A stretch of DNA of 64,000 nucleotides from Indolivaga alginatilytica (GTDB lineage Bacteria > Bacteroidota > Bacteroidia > Bacteroidales > Dysgonomonadaceae): assembly GCF_003201355.1 (NCBI RefSeq), contig NZ_QICL01000007.1, positions 109,690 through 173,689 of the forward strand, given 5' to 3'. The translations under genes and the position numbers were made by a program. Position 1 is the stretch's first letter; every line of letters begins with the position of its first letter. This document shows positions 18,289 to 27,051 of the stretch, piece by piece. The notes under the pieces are model-generated. The model worked only from the letters and a program-made list of their open reading frames with translations, had not been told where the DNA came from and ran no database searches.

Positions 18289-18745
18289 AAATGCTCATTT
18301 TTCCTGACGCACCCTGTCGGGTTTGTCTTTCATTTTGCCTTGATGCAAAACGAAACAAAAGATCAAGACTGTGCCTTTTGCTTTGGCCTCGATTCGTGAT
18401 CTGAAAGCGAAAACAAAAAATTACTTTTGACTTTGATTTCTTTTTGTTTTTTTACGCTTTCCTCCCACATCGGGTACCCCGTGCAATAGACAAGGTCGGG
18501 AGCCTGACGGGCGTAAGCCGAGCCGTCATTTACTTCGCAGGCGAGGTATCCGTTCTGTGAAGCAGTCGTTAAGAATAAAATACAAAAAGTCCGACAGGAC
18601 GGCTTATTTTATTCAGACTGCAAGCAGTTAACGGATCGCCCAGAAGTGGACGGCAAAGACTTTTTGGTTCCTTTTGCGGCTTTGGGCAAAAGGAACACAA
18701 GCAATCTTCGATTGCGCGTAGTATAAATAACTTAAATGAGCGTTT
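18289..18745. repeat. Palindrome-rich, GC-richer intergenic element
   Basis: This non-coding stretch is richer in GC than its surroundings. It contains an imperfect palindrome centred near 18594 (GAATAAAATA at 18573-18582 with TATTTTATTC at 18605-18614), a perfect 11-bp stem (GTTCCTTTTGC at 18667-18677 with GCAAAAGGAAC at 18686-18696) and a 6-bp GCAATC/GATTGC hairpin at 18701-18715. Near-inverted 12-mers at 18289-18300 and 18734-18745 (11 of 12 match) may mark its ends. The CATTTTGCCTTGATGCAAAACG part resembles, from memory, a dispersed repeat of Bacteroidetes and other genomes. Confidence 0.6.
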
Positions 18746-18811
18746 TATATAATCTAACTACTGATTCACATAAATTATAAATGAATTGCGTATTTTATAA
18801 CTTGATTAAAA

Positions 18812-19402
18812 ATGAAAAAAGTATTGTTGTTATTAGCGGATGGATTTGAAACATTTGAAGCAAGTGTATTCATTGATGTTATAGGCTGGAATCTTGTTGA
18901 AGGAGATAACTCTACCGAATTATTTACGTGCGGATTAAAAAAAGAAATTAAAAGCTCATTTAACCAACGGTTTATTGTAGATTATCTGGTTGAAGATATT
19001 GATATTTCTACATTTGACGCATTAGCAATTCCGGGCGGATTTGATGTTTATGGATTTTATAACGATGCTTATGACGAAAAATTCTTAGATTTAATTCGAG
19101 GATTTAAAACAAATAATAAGATTATTGCATCTATTTGTGTCGGAGCCTTGCCACTGGGAAAGAGTGGTATTTTGAAAAATAAAAATGGAACTGTTTATAA
19201 TAATCCGGTTCGAAGAGAAGCATTAAAAGGATTTGGTGTTAATGTGATAGATCAACCAATTGTAATAGATGACAATATCATTACTTCATGGAATCCGTCA
19301 ACAGCGATAGATGTCGCTTTGTTATTATTGGAGAATTTAACAACAAAAAGTAATGCTGACAAGATTCGCCAATTAATGGGATTTGATGATAGAAAAAATT
19401 AA
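18812..19402 (+). CDS. DJ-1/PfpI family protein
   Basis: The 196-residue protein has the DJ-1/PfpI flavodoxin-like fold: KKVLLLLADGFETFEA at the N-terminus and the nucleophile elbow IIASICVGALPLGKSG with Cys109. Members include glyoxalases/deglycases, proteases and redox sensors; the sequence does not settle which. It follows the palindrome-rich element and appears monocistronic. Confidence 0.9.
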   Translation: MKKVLLLLADGFETFEASVFIDVIGWNLVEGDNSTELFTCGLKKEIKSSFNQRFIVDYLVEDIDISTFDALAIPGGFDVYGFYNDAYDEKFLDLIRGFKTNNKIIASICVGALPLGKSGILKNKNGTVYNNPVRREALKGFGVNVIDQPIVIDDNIITSWNPSTAIDVALLLLENLTTKSNADKIRQLMGFDDRKN

Positions 19403-19754
19403 CTGCCCACAACAAGGAGTTGGCATAATGGTAGGTTGTGTAGTATATCAAATACATAGCTTTAATCGAGCATCGAATCATTTTATCTATCCATGTAAGG
19501 ATGTATGAGACCTTAATGCGATCGCTAAAGTAACAAGAACGAATAAGAAAAATAAAGCCGTGAAAAAGTGTCACTTTTGTTACTTTTGTCACCTTTTTAA
19601 TTGTTAATGTCTGATATGTAGTAGATTGTGAAAATCAAAAAAGTAACACTCAGTAGTCACCTTTGTCACCTTATTGATTACTTTTGTAACTGATGACACT
19701 TTTTATTGCAGAAGTTTTTCAACAACAGACAGGTATAAATAAGAATAATAAAAA
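19403..19754. other. Intergenic region with repeat copy A
   Basis: No supported gene. Bases 19563-19723 form one copy of a diverged intergenic repeat shared with 31197-31367. The first 150 bp show nothing recognisable. Confidence 0.6.
19563..19723 (+). repeat. Dispersed intergenic repeat, copy A
   Basis: It begins AAAAAGTGTCACTTTTGTTA, continues with reiterated TTTTGTCACC-like units, and ends TTTATTGCAGAAGTTTTTC. The same blocks in the same order, with substitutions and small gaps, occur at 31197-31367. On the minus strand the reiterations read Lys-Val-Thr-Lys-Val-Thr but no frame is sustained. Confidence 0.75.
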
Positions 19755-20897
19755 ATGATAGAAATACATAAAGTACCCTCTCCATGTTTTGTGATGGAAG
19801 AAGAGTTATTACGAAAAAATTTATCGCTGATCAAATTGGTAAAAGATCGTACAGGTGTCAATATTATATTGGCATTTAAGGCTTTTGCCATGTGGAAATC
19901 ATTTCCTATTATCAGAGAATATATCCCATATTCTACAGCCAGTTCGGTATTTGAAGCACAGTTGGCTTACGAGGAAATGAAAAGTCCGGCACATACATTC
20001 TCGCCGGCATATACAAATGAAAACTTCCCTACATTTCTAAAATATAGTAATCACATTACATTTAATTCATTAACTCAGTTCGAACGGTTCTATCCTCAGG
20101 TTGAATCAGATGGAAATAAGGTGTCGTGTGGAATACGTATCAATCCCGAATATTCGGAAGTTGAAACCGATTTATATAATCCATGTGCTCCCGGATCTCG
20201 TTTTGGCGTAACGCCCGAGGTTCTTGGTGATCAATTGCCCGAAGGTGTCGAAGGGTTGCATTTTCATACGCTTTGTGAGTCTTCGTCTTATGATTTGGAG
20301 AAAACGTTGAATGTCGTAATTGCTAAATTCGATAAGTGGCTGAAGCAGGCTAAATGGTTGAATATGGGCGGAGGTCATTTAATGACCCGTGATGATTATG
20401 ATGTAGAGCATCTAGTTAAGTTGTTGTTGGCTTTAAAGGAGAAATACCCGCATCTTGAAATCATAATGGAGCCGGGAAGCGCTTTTGCCTGGCAAACAGG
20501 GGTATTGGTGTCAACGGTAATAGATGTGGTGGAAAATCAGGGAATAAAAACTGCAATTCTGGATGTTTCTTTCGCATGTCATATGCCCGATTGTTTGGAA
20601 ATGCCGTATAAGCCAAAAATCAGAGGAGCATATCATGACCCTGTACATGGTAAGCCTACCTATAGGATGGGAGGGAATAGCTGCCTGAGTGGCGATTTTA
20701 TGGGCGATTGGTCTTTTGACGAGCCTTTGGCGATAGGCGATAAAATTATATTTGAAGATATGATTCATTACACCATTGTTAAGACAACCATGTTTAATGG
20801 AATATCTCACCCTGCTCTTGCGTTGTGGCATCAGGATAACAGACTCGAGATATATAAGGAATTTGACTATACGGATTATAAAAACAGAATGAGCTGA
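19755..20897 (+). CDS. nspC: Carboxynorspermidine/carboxyspermidine decarboxylase
   Basis: NspC removes CO2 from carboxyspermidine or carboxynorspermidine in the alternative polyamine route used by Bacteroidetes and Vibrio. The 380-residue PLP enzyme of the alanine racemase fold III has the PLP lysine in ILAFKAFAMW (Lys42), the GLHFHTLCES segment, EPGSAFAW and the C-terminal FEDMIHYTIVKTTMFNGI. Length is standard. Its partner carboxyspermidine dehydrogenase is not in the window. Confidence 0.94.
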   Translation: MIEIHKVPSPCFVMEEELLRKNLSLIKLVKDRTGVNIILAFKAFAMWKSFPIIREYIPYSTASSVFEAQLAYEEMKSPAHTFSPAYTNENFPTFLKYSNHITFNSLTQFERFYPQVESDGNKVSCGIRINPEYSEVETDLYNPCAPGSRFGVTPEVLGDQLPEGVEGLHFHTLCESSSYDLEKTLNVVIAKFDKWLKQAKWLNMGGGHLMTRDDYDVEHLVKLLLALKEKYPHLEIIMEPGSAFAWQTGVLVSTVIDVVENQGIKTAILDVSFACHMPDCLEMPYKPKIRGAYHDPVHGKPTYRMGGNSCLSGDFMGDWSFDEPLAIGDKIIFEDMIHYTIVKTTMFNGISHPALALWHQDNRLEIYKEFDYTDYKNRMS

Positions 20898-20942
20898 TTG
20901 GGATGAAAGGAAGAAAGCCTAAAATCCGTATAATTTAATTAT

Positions 20943-21218
20943 ATGTATATCTTCTATTTCCTGATTATCTGGAATATCGTTGTTTTCTTTCTGTATGGAT
21001 TGGATAAACGTAAAGCAAAGACTAATAAATATAGAATTAGTGAAAAAACATTGCTCCTTAGTTCCTTTTTATGGGGAGCTACAGGGGCTTTTTTAGGAAT
21101 GCATGTCTTTCGTCATAAGACTAAGCATGCGAAGTTTAAGATTCTTATTCCAATATTCTTAGTTCTCAACTGCGTTTGTTTCTATTATCTCCGGGGTTAT
21201 CTTTTGATAAAGTTATAG
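20943..21218 (+). CDS. DUF1294 family membrane protein
   Basis: A 91-residue membrane protein with an N-terminal hydrophobic helix (about 2-20), the DUF1294 signature FFLYGLDKRKAK (15-26), a central LWGATGAFLGMHVFRHKTKH (about 43-62) and a second hydrophobic segment (about 66-85). Function is unknown. It is convergent with the methyltransferase gene, with only two bases between the stops. Confidence 0.85.
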   Translation: MYIFYFLIIWNIVVFFLYGLDKRKAKTNKYRISEKTLLLSSFLWGATGAFLGMHVFRHKTKHAKFKILIPIFLVLNCVCFYYLRGYLLIKL

Positions 21219-21220
21219 AA

Positions 21221-21727
21221 CTAAAGATTCAAAGCCTTGTTTTCTTCTTTAATTCTCCAAGCTAACATCAAACCATTGAGCAGGGTAAAAATAACTGCTG
21301 TATAATACAGGTGGAATATAAGGGGGATAATTGCGATTTCGGCAATAACGATAATATAGTTGGGATGTTTTACATACCTATAAGGGCCTCTTCTTATCAA
21401 GGGAAAACGGTTGACCCGATAGATTTTCGTATTCCAGAATTTACCCAATGAAAGGATAACCCATGCTTTTAAAGCCATCAGTACAAAGAATAGAATAAGT
21501 AGACGTATACTATAGCGCATAGTTGCAGCAATAGAGTAATCAATAATAGAATATTCAACGATTAAGGAGATAATAAAGAGGACGTGAAGCCCTACAATAA
21601 AAGGGTAGTGCTTTTGTCCATATTCAATTGCCCCATGTTGTAACAGCCATTGTTCATTCTTTCGGGAGAGAAACAGTTCACCGATCCGTAGCAGGATAAG
21701 AAATAAGATAAAAAAGGAAAATATCAT
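21221..21727 (-). CDS. Isoprenylcysteine carboxyl methyltransferase (ICMT)-like membrane methyltransferase
   Basis: The 168-residue protein has four or more hydrophobic segments and the ICMT/PEMT motif RRGPYRYVKHPNY (about 112-124), which binds AdoMet. In Bacillus subtilis the equivalent neighbour of a type III polyketide synthase, BpsB, O-methylates alkylpyrones made by BpsA. The same pairing here (72 nt downstream of the synthase) suggests it methylates the pyrone or resorcinol product. The spacer contains CAGTTAT heptamer repeats. Confidence 0.85.
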   Translation of the reverse strand: MIFSFFILFLILLRIGELFLSRKNEQWLLQHGAIEYGQKHYPFIVGLHVLFIISLIVEYSIIDYSIAATMRYSIRLLILFFVLMALKAWVILSLGKFWNTKIYRVNRFPLIRRGPYRYVKHPNYIIVIAEIAIIPLIFHLYYTAVIFTLLNGLMLAWRIKEENKALNL

Positions 21728-21730
21728 ATG

Positions 21731-21816
21731 ATGTCAGTTAGCAGTTATCAGTCAGCAGTTACAAGGCTTGTTTATTTATAACTGTTGACTGATAACTGAT
21801 TATTGTTGACTGTTTA
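21731..21816. repeat. CAGTTAT-type heptamer cluster
   Basis: Degenerate heptamers (GTCAGTTA, GCAGTTA, TCAGTCA, GCAGTTA, then ACTGTTGACTGATAACTGA in the other orientation) form an imperfect inverted pair between the synthase and methyltransferase genes. Related heptamers occur at 31461-31493. Confidence 0.75.
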
Positions 21817-22861
21817 ATAAAACCATCTCACACGAGAAGCCGGGTCCCATTGACATCATCAGGCTATGACCGTTTTCAAACCCTTCGGTGAAGAATCTCT
21901 CTAATACATACAATACGGTCGAGCTCGACATATTGCCATAGCCTTTCATTATCTCCCGTGTATTTTTAAGGAAGTCGCCTTCCACGGCTAATGCTTCCTG
22001 ATAGGCTGTAAGTACTTTCTTGCCTCCCGGATGGAAGATGAAATTTTTAATATCAGACAGTTTCAACTGGTTTTTAGCCAAAAACGAAGTCACATCATTA
22101 TTTACATTCTTAGCAATAATAGAAGGAATACCCGAAGAAAATAGAACCTTAAAGCCGTTATTCCCAAAATCCCATCCCATAATATCGAGAGTGTCAAAGT
22201 ACAACTTGCTTTGGCTGTCGATAAAGGCAATTTCTTTTTCGGTTTTATTTGTATGATTATCGCCCGTTATCAGGCAGGCTGCGACTCCGTCGGCAAACAG
22301 GCTGGCTCCTATAAAGTTGCTCTTACTGAAATCGTCACGCAGAAAAGTCAGAGAACATAACTCGGCAGCGACTAACAGCACTACGGCATCGGCATTCGCT
22401 TTAGCCAAAGTACAAGCCTTTGCGTATCCCGCAACACCTCCGCCACAACCCAACCCGAAAACAGCCATATGATTGATGTGCTGATTAAGCCTCATTTTGT
22501 TGATTATTAATGCGTCCATACTGGGGGTTGCTAAACCTGTGGTAGATACAAAAATGATATCGGTAATGTCATCCTTATTGATTTGTGCGGAAGAGATACA
22601 CTTCTCGATCGCCTCCACGGAATATTCGAGGCATAGCCGGATATACTCCAGATTCTGCTCCTGAAAAGTATGTACTTGCGAATAATAATCGAGTGATTTA
22701 CAGAGATTCCTGGTTGCAATTTCGGTATTATCAAACGCACTCATCATCCTTTCTACTTCGGGAAAAGAAGCTGAAAATAAGTTTTTCGCATACTCCTTTA
22801 CGTCCTGTTGGCTTGTTTTGAAAGGGAAATCTATTTTGGATATTGCTGCTAATGAAGGCAT
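21800..22861 (-). CDS. Type III polyketide synthase (chalcone synthase-like)
   Basis: Type III synthases extend an acyl-CoA starter with malonyl-CoA and cyclise it on one active site. The 353-residue protein has the complete catalytic triad: Cys139 in FGLGCGGGVAG, His277 in FIFHPGGKKVL and Asn310 in GYGNMSSSTV. Bacterial relatives (BpsA, ArsB, PKS18) make alkylpyrones or alkylresorcinols from long-chain acyl-CoA. With the ICMT-like gene downstream, a methylated alkylpyrone is the best guess. The product itself is not shown by sequence. Confidence 0.93.
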   Translation of the reverse strand: MPSLAAISKIDFPFKTSQQDVKEYAKNLFSASFPEVERMMSAFDNTEIATRNLCKSLDYYSQVHTFQEQNLEYIRLCLEYSVEAIEKCISSAQINKDDITDIIFVSTTGLATPSMDALIINKMRLNQHINHMAVFGLGCGGGVAGYAKACTLAKANADAVVLLVAAELCSLTFLRDDFSKSNFIGASLFADGVAACLITGDNHTNKTEKEIAFIDSQSKLYFDTLDIMGWDFGNNGFKVLFSSGIPSIIAKNVNNDVTSFLAKNQLKLSDIKNFIFHPGGKKVLTAYQEALAVEGDFLKNTREIMKGYGNMSSSTVLYVLERFFTEGFENGHSLMMSMGPGFSCEMVLLNSQQ

Positions 22862-22985
22862 GGTTTTGTAGTTTTATTATTAAGCGATATAACATAAGTC
22901 CTGCATCATCAAAAGAAGCAATAAGACTATGTCGTAACTTTGTTGTATTAAACAAATGGCAGGAGGGAATAGTTCTAGTCAGAAT

Positions 22986-23027
22986 AAAAGGGCTTCAGAT
23001 AATCGTTCATTATCCGAAGCCCCTTTT
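22986..23027 (-). terminator. Terminator of the DUF3298 lipoprotein gene
   Basis: A long hairpin (AAAAGGGCTTC...GATAAT with ATTATC...GAAGCCCCTTTT; one mismatch and one bulge) lies 49 nt beyond the minus-strand stop codon, and is followed on that strand by TTTTATTCT. Confidence 0.8.
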
Positions 23028-23075
23028 ACTATTTTAATAATATTGACAGTTTATCTAATTGCCGTGAGATTAAAC

Positions 23076-23897
23076 TCATTCTGCTTTCTTTTTCGTCTTT
23101 AAATCCATTATTGGCAAGTACTCGCTTGTAAGCATGTCTTTTATTTTATCATATGGTAAACTCACTTGTACTAAACCATCCGAATAGGGGGCTACTTCGT
23201 AACTGTTATACACATATACAATTCCACGATTGTCGAAGTAGAAATTTTCACTGGGGACTATTGCATCCGGTTCAAGGAGTGTAATAGTATCACCTTGGGA
23301 ATTTAATGTTTTCGCTAATTCTTCTTTGATGTATTCGGTGATCTTATCTTTGGTGCCACTTTTGAAAAGTTTATTTTCTTTTATGACCGAACCGTTTCGA
23401 GTGTCGATATTGTAATAAGCAATATATTGAGAGCCGTGTGCACCACCCATATATTCGTTTGTTTCGGTTCGGGCTGTGATGGTAATATCGGTAGTGTCAA
23501 ATACGGAAGTTATTACATTTTTATAATAATCGGAAAGGTCGCTTCTATCCCTTATTGCTAATTTAGCAATATCCGTACTTTCGTTAATAGACCTTCTTGT
23601 AAGCGTATCGAATGCACTTTGTGGTGAGAGGTCTTTATATTCGTCTCCGGCAAAAGCTGTAGCAAATTGAGATTGTATCAGATGAAGAAGAGAATCATTT
23701 CCTATCTGTGATGGGTAGTTGAATTCGAAACTTAATTTTATTCCTCCTTTTGTTGAATCATTGTCAAGGAATATTCTTTTCTCAAGACTCAATTTGTCAA
23801 ATTTCCATTTTTCGCTTGCAGGAGCGTTCGGTTGTGTTTTTTTACAGGAGGTAATTGCAATGATTACCAGTAAAAAAGCTAAACTGATTTTTTTCAT
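23076..23897 (-). CDS. DUF3298/RsiV-like lipoprotein
   Basis: The 273-residue protein has a lipobox AITSC (Cys18) and then a DUF4163/DUF3298 pair: the GGAHGSQYIAYYNID turn (about 146-160) and a C-terminal domain with FYFDNRGIVYVYNSYEVAPYS (about 222-242). Related extracellular domains occur in RsiV (lysozyme-binding anti-sigma factor) and peptidoglycan deacetylase PdaC. Here there is no transmembrane anti-sigma part, so a ligand-binding envelope lipoprotein is the reasonable call. It is transcribed alone. Confidence 0.85.
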   Translation of the reverse strand: MKKISLAFLLVIIAITSCKKTQPNAPASEKWKFDKLSLEKRIFLDNDSTKGGIKLSFEFNYPSQIGNDSLLHLIQSQFATAFAGDEYKDLSPQSAFDTLTRRSINESTDIAKLAIRDRSDLSDYYKNVITSVFDTTDITITARTETNEYMGGAHGSQYIAYYNIDTRNGSVIKENKLFKSGTKDKITEYIKEELAKTLNSQGDTITLLEPDAIVPSENFYFDNRGIVYVYNSYEVAPYSDGLVQVSLPYDKIKDMLTSEYLPIMDLKTKKKAE

Positions 23898-24035
23898 AAT
23901 CGGGCTATTTATATTTTATTAAGAACAAATGTAAAATAAAAACGCAATAAGGACATAATAAGTTCAATTAACTAACGTTTATAAAGAGTAATTAGTAATC
24001 AAGGGAATCAAAAGTAATAAAATTGGGGAAAGCCT

Positions 24036-24203
24036 ATGGATGAGAAATCTACACAAGTAACAGGCGATGAAAAATTAGTAGAAATGTTGAGAGAAGAAAA
24101 TGGGCCATCAGCAGAGACGTTAAAATTTTTAAGAATGTTTGCGCATAGTTATTATGCCGAACCATCGCTGCCCGAAGCACTCAGTACTACATGCTTAAAT
24201 TGA
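24036..24203 (+). CDS. Small protein, 55 residues, unrecognised
   Basis: The ATG at 24036 opens a 55-codon frame (MDEKSTQVTGDEKLVEMLRE..., ending ALSTTCLN) preceded by GGGGAAAG about 7 nt upstream. It predicts an acidic helical peptide with LKFLRMFAHSYY in the middle and no signal peptide. A strong intrinsic terminator starts 24 nt after the stop, so the unit is probably transcribed and ends there. I do not recognise the family; it could also be a leader or an RNA gene with an incidental frame. Confidence 0.6.
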   Translation: MDEKSTQVTGDEKLVEMLREENGPSAETLKFLRMFAHSYYAEPSLPEALSTTCLN

Positions 24204-24226
24204 AATTGTAGTTTTGAACAGAAAAC

Positions 24227-24265
24227 AACAGTCTTTCCTATAAATGTAGGGAAGGCTGTTTTTTT
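24227..24265 (+). terminator. Intrinsic terminator after the 55-codon ORF
   Basis: A 14-bp stem with wobbles (AACAGTCTTTCCTA with TAGGGAAGGCTGTT), 6-nt loop, followed by seven T. It precedes a TATCTTTG box at 24268-24275 that probably serves rpe. Confidence 0.92.
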
Positions 24266-24301
24266 ATTATCTTTGTTGTATATAAGTTATAACGCTGCAT
24301 T

Positions 24302-24952
24302 ATGAGTCATAAAATATCACCCTCGCTTCTTTCTGCGGATTTTCTGAATCTGCAAAAAGATATTGAAATGTTAAATAACAGTGAAGCCGATTGGTTGCAT
24401 TGTGATGTAATGGATGGAGTATTCGTTCCTAATATATCCTTTGGTTTTCCTGTATTGGAACGAGTTAAGGAAATAGCTAAAAAACCTTTGGATGTGCATT
24501 TAATGATTGTACAACCCGAAAAGTTTATTCAACAGGTAAAAGATATAAATGCGTATATGATGACTGTGCACTATGAAGCATGCACGCATCTGCATCGTAC
24601 GGTAGGAGCGATACACGAGGCCGGAATGAAAGCCGGTGTAACACTTAATCCACATACTCCGGTCGAACTTCTGGAGGATATTCTGGAAGATATTGATATG
24701 GTTCTGATTATGTCTGTAAATCCGGGATTTGGCGGGCAAAAATTTATAGAACGTTCGCTATCGAAAGTATCACGTCTTCGCCGCATGATTAATGAACGCA
24801 ATCTTTCTACTCTGATAGAGGTGGATGGCGGAGTGAATCTGGAAACGGGTAAACGTTTACTTGACGCGGGAGCGGATGTGCTTGTTGCCGGTAATGCCGT
24901 GTTTTCTGCACCTGATCCTACACAGATGATTCATCAGTTGAAAAATTTATAA
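24302..24952 (+). CDS. rpe: Ribulose-phosphate 3-epimerase
   Basis: Rpe interconverts ribulose 5-phosphate and xylulose 5-phosphate in the pentose phosphate pathway. The 216-residue TIM barrel has ISPSLLSADFLNL (5-17), the metal-site HCDVMDGVFVPNISFG (34-49), VHLMIVQPE and SVNPGFGGQKFI, then IEVDGGVNLETG. Length is standard. It is 22 nt upstream of comEC. Confidence 0.97.
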   Translation: MSHKISPSLLSADFLNLQKDIEMLNNSEADWLHCDVMDGVFVPNISFGFPVLERVKEIAKKPLDVHLMIVQPEKFIQQVKDINAYMMTVHYEACTHLHRTVGAIHEAGMKAGVTLNPHTPVELLEDILEDIDMVLIMSVNPGFGGQKFIERSLSKVSRLRRMINERNLSTLIEVDGGVNLETGKRLLDAGADVLVAGNAVFSAPDPTQMIHQLKNL

Positions 24953-24974
24953 GATTTATATCTGAGATTGGGGT

Positions 24975-26930
24975 ATGGATAAAATGACGAAATCGCCGTT
25001 TTTTCGATTGTTATTACCTCTGGTCTCAGGTATCGTAATCCAGTATTATTATCACATAGGGAAGTGGGGTATAATTCCGATAGTTTTAGGACTTGGAATT
25101 ATGCTCTATTCTTATTTTGTACCCGAAGCCAAAAGGTTAAGCCGACAATTTGTATTTGGTTATGGTGTGTATTTGATGATGTTGGGCATAGGGATTAGTT
25201 CTACTATGATCAGGCAGCAAATATCAGCGTTCAATTTTCAGGATGTTAGTGAAGTTTACACTGCTACCGTTATTGATCTGCCTCAGGAAAAACCGAGATC
25301 GTATGCTTATAAAGTAAAACTGAAAGATTCCGATAAGCAGATTGTCTGTTATTTTTCGGAAGATAATATACTGAATAAACTGAATGTAGGTGATACCTTT
25401 ACTTTCTTTTCGCAGATACAATCCTTTAAAAACAGGGGCAATGCCGATGAGTTTGATTATGCCCGTTATATGTATAATAAAGGATATGCAGGAATGACTT
25501 TTGTCAGATCAGACAGATGGCAGAAAGAAGGGTACTCAGATAACAATCTGTTTATGAAGGCGACCCGGTGCCGTCAGTATATCCTTAAGGTATATGAATC
25601 TCTCGATTTGACTAGAAATGAATATGCTATGCTCTCGGCTCTGACACTGGGATATACGGATGCATTGTCGGATGAGATTGTGGAATCGTTCAGAGCGACA
25701 GGTGTCGCACATATTTTAGCTGTGAGTGGGATGCATGTGATGATTATTTTTACAGTCATTACATCCTTGTTGGGGTTTATCTCCCGACATTCGAGATATC
25801 ATTGGGTGAAGCAGGTAACTGTTATCCTGTTTTTGTGGACGTATGTTTTTGTGATTGGTTTTCCGCCTTCGGCTCTTCGAGCCTGTATTATGCTTACTGC
25901 ATTTTGTGTTGCCGATATGAAGGGTGTTAGAAGTTACTCCTTCAATACATTGTTTGCGACTGCTTTTCTGATGCTGGTCTGGAATCCCTTCTGGCTTTTT
26001 GATATGGGCTTTCAATTGAGTTTTCTCGCCGTTTTATCTATGCTCTTCTTTATGCCTGTATTGTCGAAAATGATACCTGTCAGAAATAAGCAGTTGAGAT
26101 ATTTACGGGATATCTTTAATGTTTCTTTGTCTGTACAATTAGGCGTGTTTCCTCTTTGTTTATACTATTTTGGAACGTTTCCGGTTTATTTTTTTATAAC
26201 CAATCTCATTATTATTCCTCTTATAACTCTAGCTGTTTATGATGCAATTCTTATTGTGTTTTTAGCAGCGATAGGGACTGTAAATTCTTCACTGGCGGGT
26301 TATTTGTATTATCTGCCGATTCAATTATTTAAGCTATTGGTTAAGGGGACTACTTGGGTTTCATCATTTTTTGAACACTTGCCTTATGCTTCTTTGCAGA
26401 ACCTGAAGCCTTCTTTTATTGGTCTGGTTTTGTTGTGGGTTATTGTTGTATCTACAACCTATTTCTTTGTAAAAAGAAAACCAAAGGCTTTGATTGTATC
26501 TTTGGCAAGTGTTTTAGTTCTTATAGGATTCGCGATCAAAAGCACTATTGATAATAAGAATACATTGATTGTTTATAACCGACTGCAATCAACACAAGTC
26601 ACATACTATATTGGCTACTGTAAAGATGAAATAACAGGGGTAGATAATCATCGGCTTGTAGTCTTGAATGGCTTGAAATATCTGATAGTGGCACAAGATA
26701 CATGGAAAGGCAGGTTTCCGACTCAAAAAATGAAGGTTGATTACTTGCATTTAATAGAAAATGAATCACTATCCTTATATTCTCTTAATCAAGTGTTTGA
26801 TGTAGGTAAAGTTGTATTGGACGGTTCTTTGTCAGAGAAAACTTTAAAAAGATTTGTGTTAGAATGTGAAAAATTACGAATTCCGTATTACGATGTATCT
26901 GATAATGGAGTTTTACGGATATTTTTTTAG
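24975..26930 (+). CDS. ComEC/Rec2 family DNA-uptake channel protein
   Basis: A 651-residue polytopic membrane protein: an N-terminal DUF4131 region, then the competence domain with ATGVAHILAVSGMHVMIIF (about 242-260) and many transmembrane helices. ComEC conducts single-stranded DNA across the inner membrane during transformation. The C-terminal metallo-beta-lactamase-like domain of Bacillus ComEC is not recognisable, as in many Bacteroidetes homologues; a short soluble tail replaces it. Whether the organism is transformable cannot be told. Confidence 0.88.
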   Translation: MDKMTKSPFFRLLLPLVSGIVIQYYYHIGKWGIIPIVLGLGIMLYSYFVPEAKRLSRQFVFGYGVYLMMLGIGISSTMIRQQISAFNFQDVSEVYTATVIDLPQEKPRSYAYKVKLKDSDKQIVCYFSEDNILNKLNVGDTFTFFSQIQSFKNRGNADEFDYARYMYNKGYAGMTFVRSDRWQKEGYSDNNLFMKATRCRQYILKVYESLDLTRNEYAMLSALTLGYTDALSDEIVESFRATGVAHILAVSGMHVMIIFTVITSLLGFISRHSRYHWVKQVTVILFLWTYVFVIGFPPSALRACIMLTAFCVADMKGVRSYSFNTLFATAFLMLVWNPFWLFDMGFQLSFLAVLSMLFFMPVLSKMIPVRNKQLRYLRDIFNVSLSVQLGVFPLCLYYFGTFPVYFFITNLIIIPLITLAVYDAILIVFLAAIGTVNSSLAGYLYYLPIQLFKLLVKGTTWVSSFFEHLPYASLQNLKPSFIGLVLLWVIVVSTTYFFVKRKPKALIVSLASVLVLIGFAIKSTIDNKNTLIVYNRLQSTQVTYYIGYCKDEITGVDNHRLVVLNGLKYLIVAQDTWKGRFPTQKMKVDYLHLIENESLSLYSLNQVFDVGKVVLDGSLSEKTLKRFVLECEKLRIPYYDVSDNGVLRIFF

Positions 26931-27051
26931 TATTTTTGCACAATTGTGTTTTAACTAAGGCCGTAAGCCTATTTGCTATTCTAATTAATTATAGCAAACA
27001 CAGTTTGTTGTAATTGAATTTAGTGTAGCAATATATATCATTTTAGGAGTA

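Noticed and set aside
19281..19592. Minus-strand frame with Lys-Val-Thr reiterations
   Set aside because: It overlaps the DJ-1 gene and a non-coding repeat; the repetitive start arises from TTTTGTCAC units.
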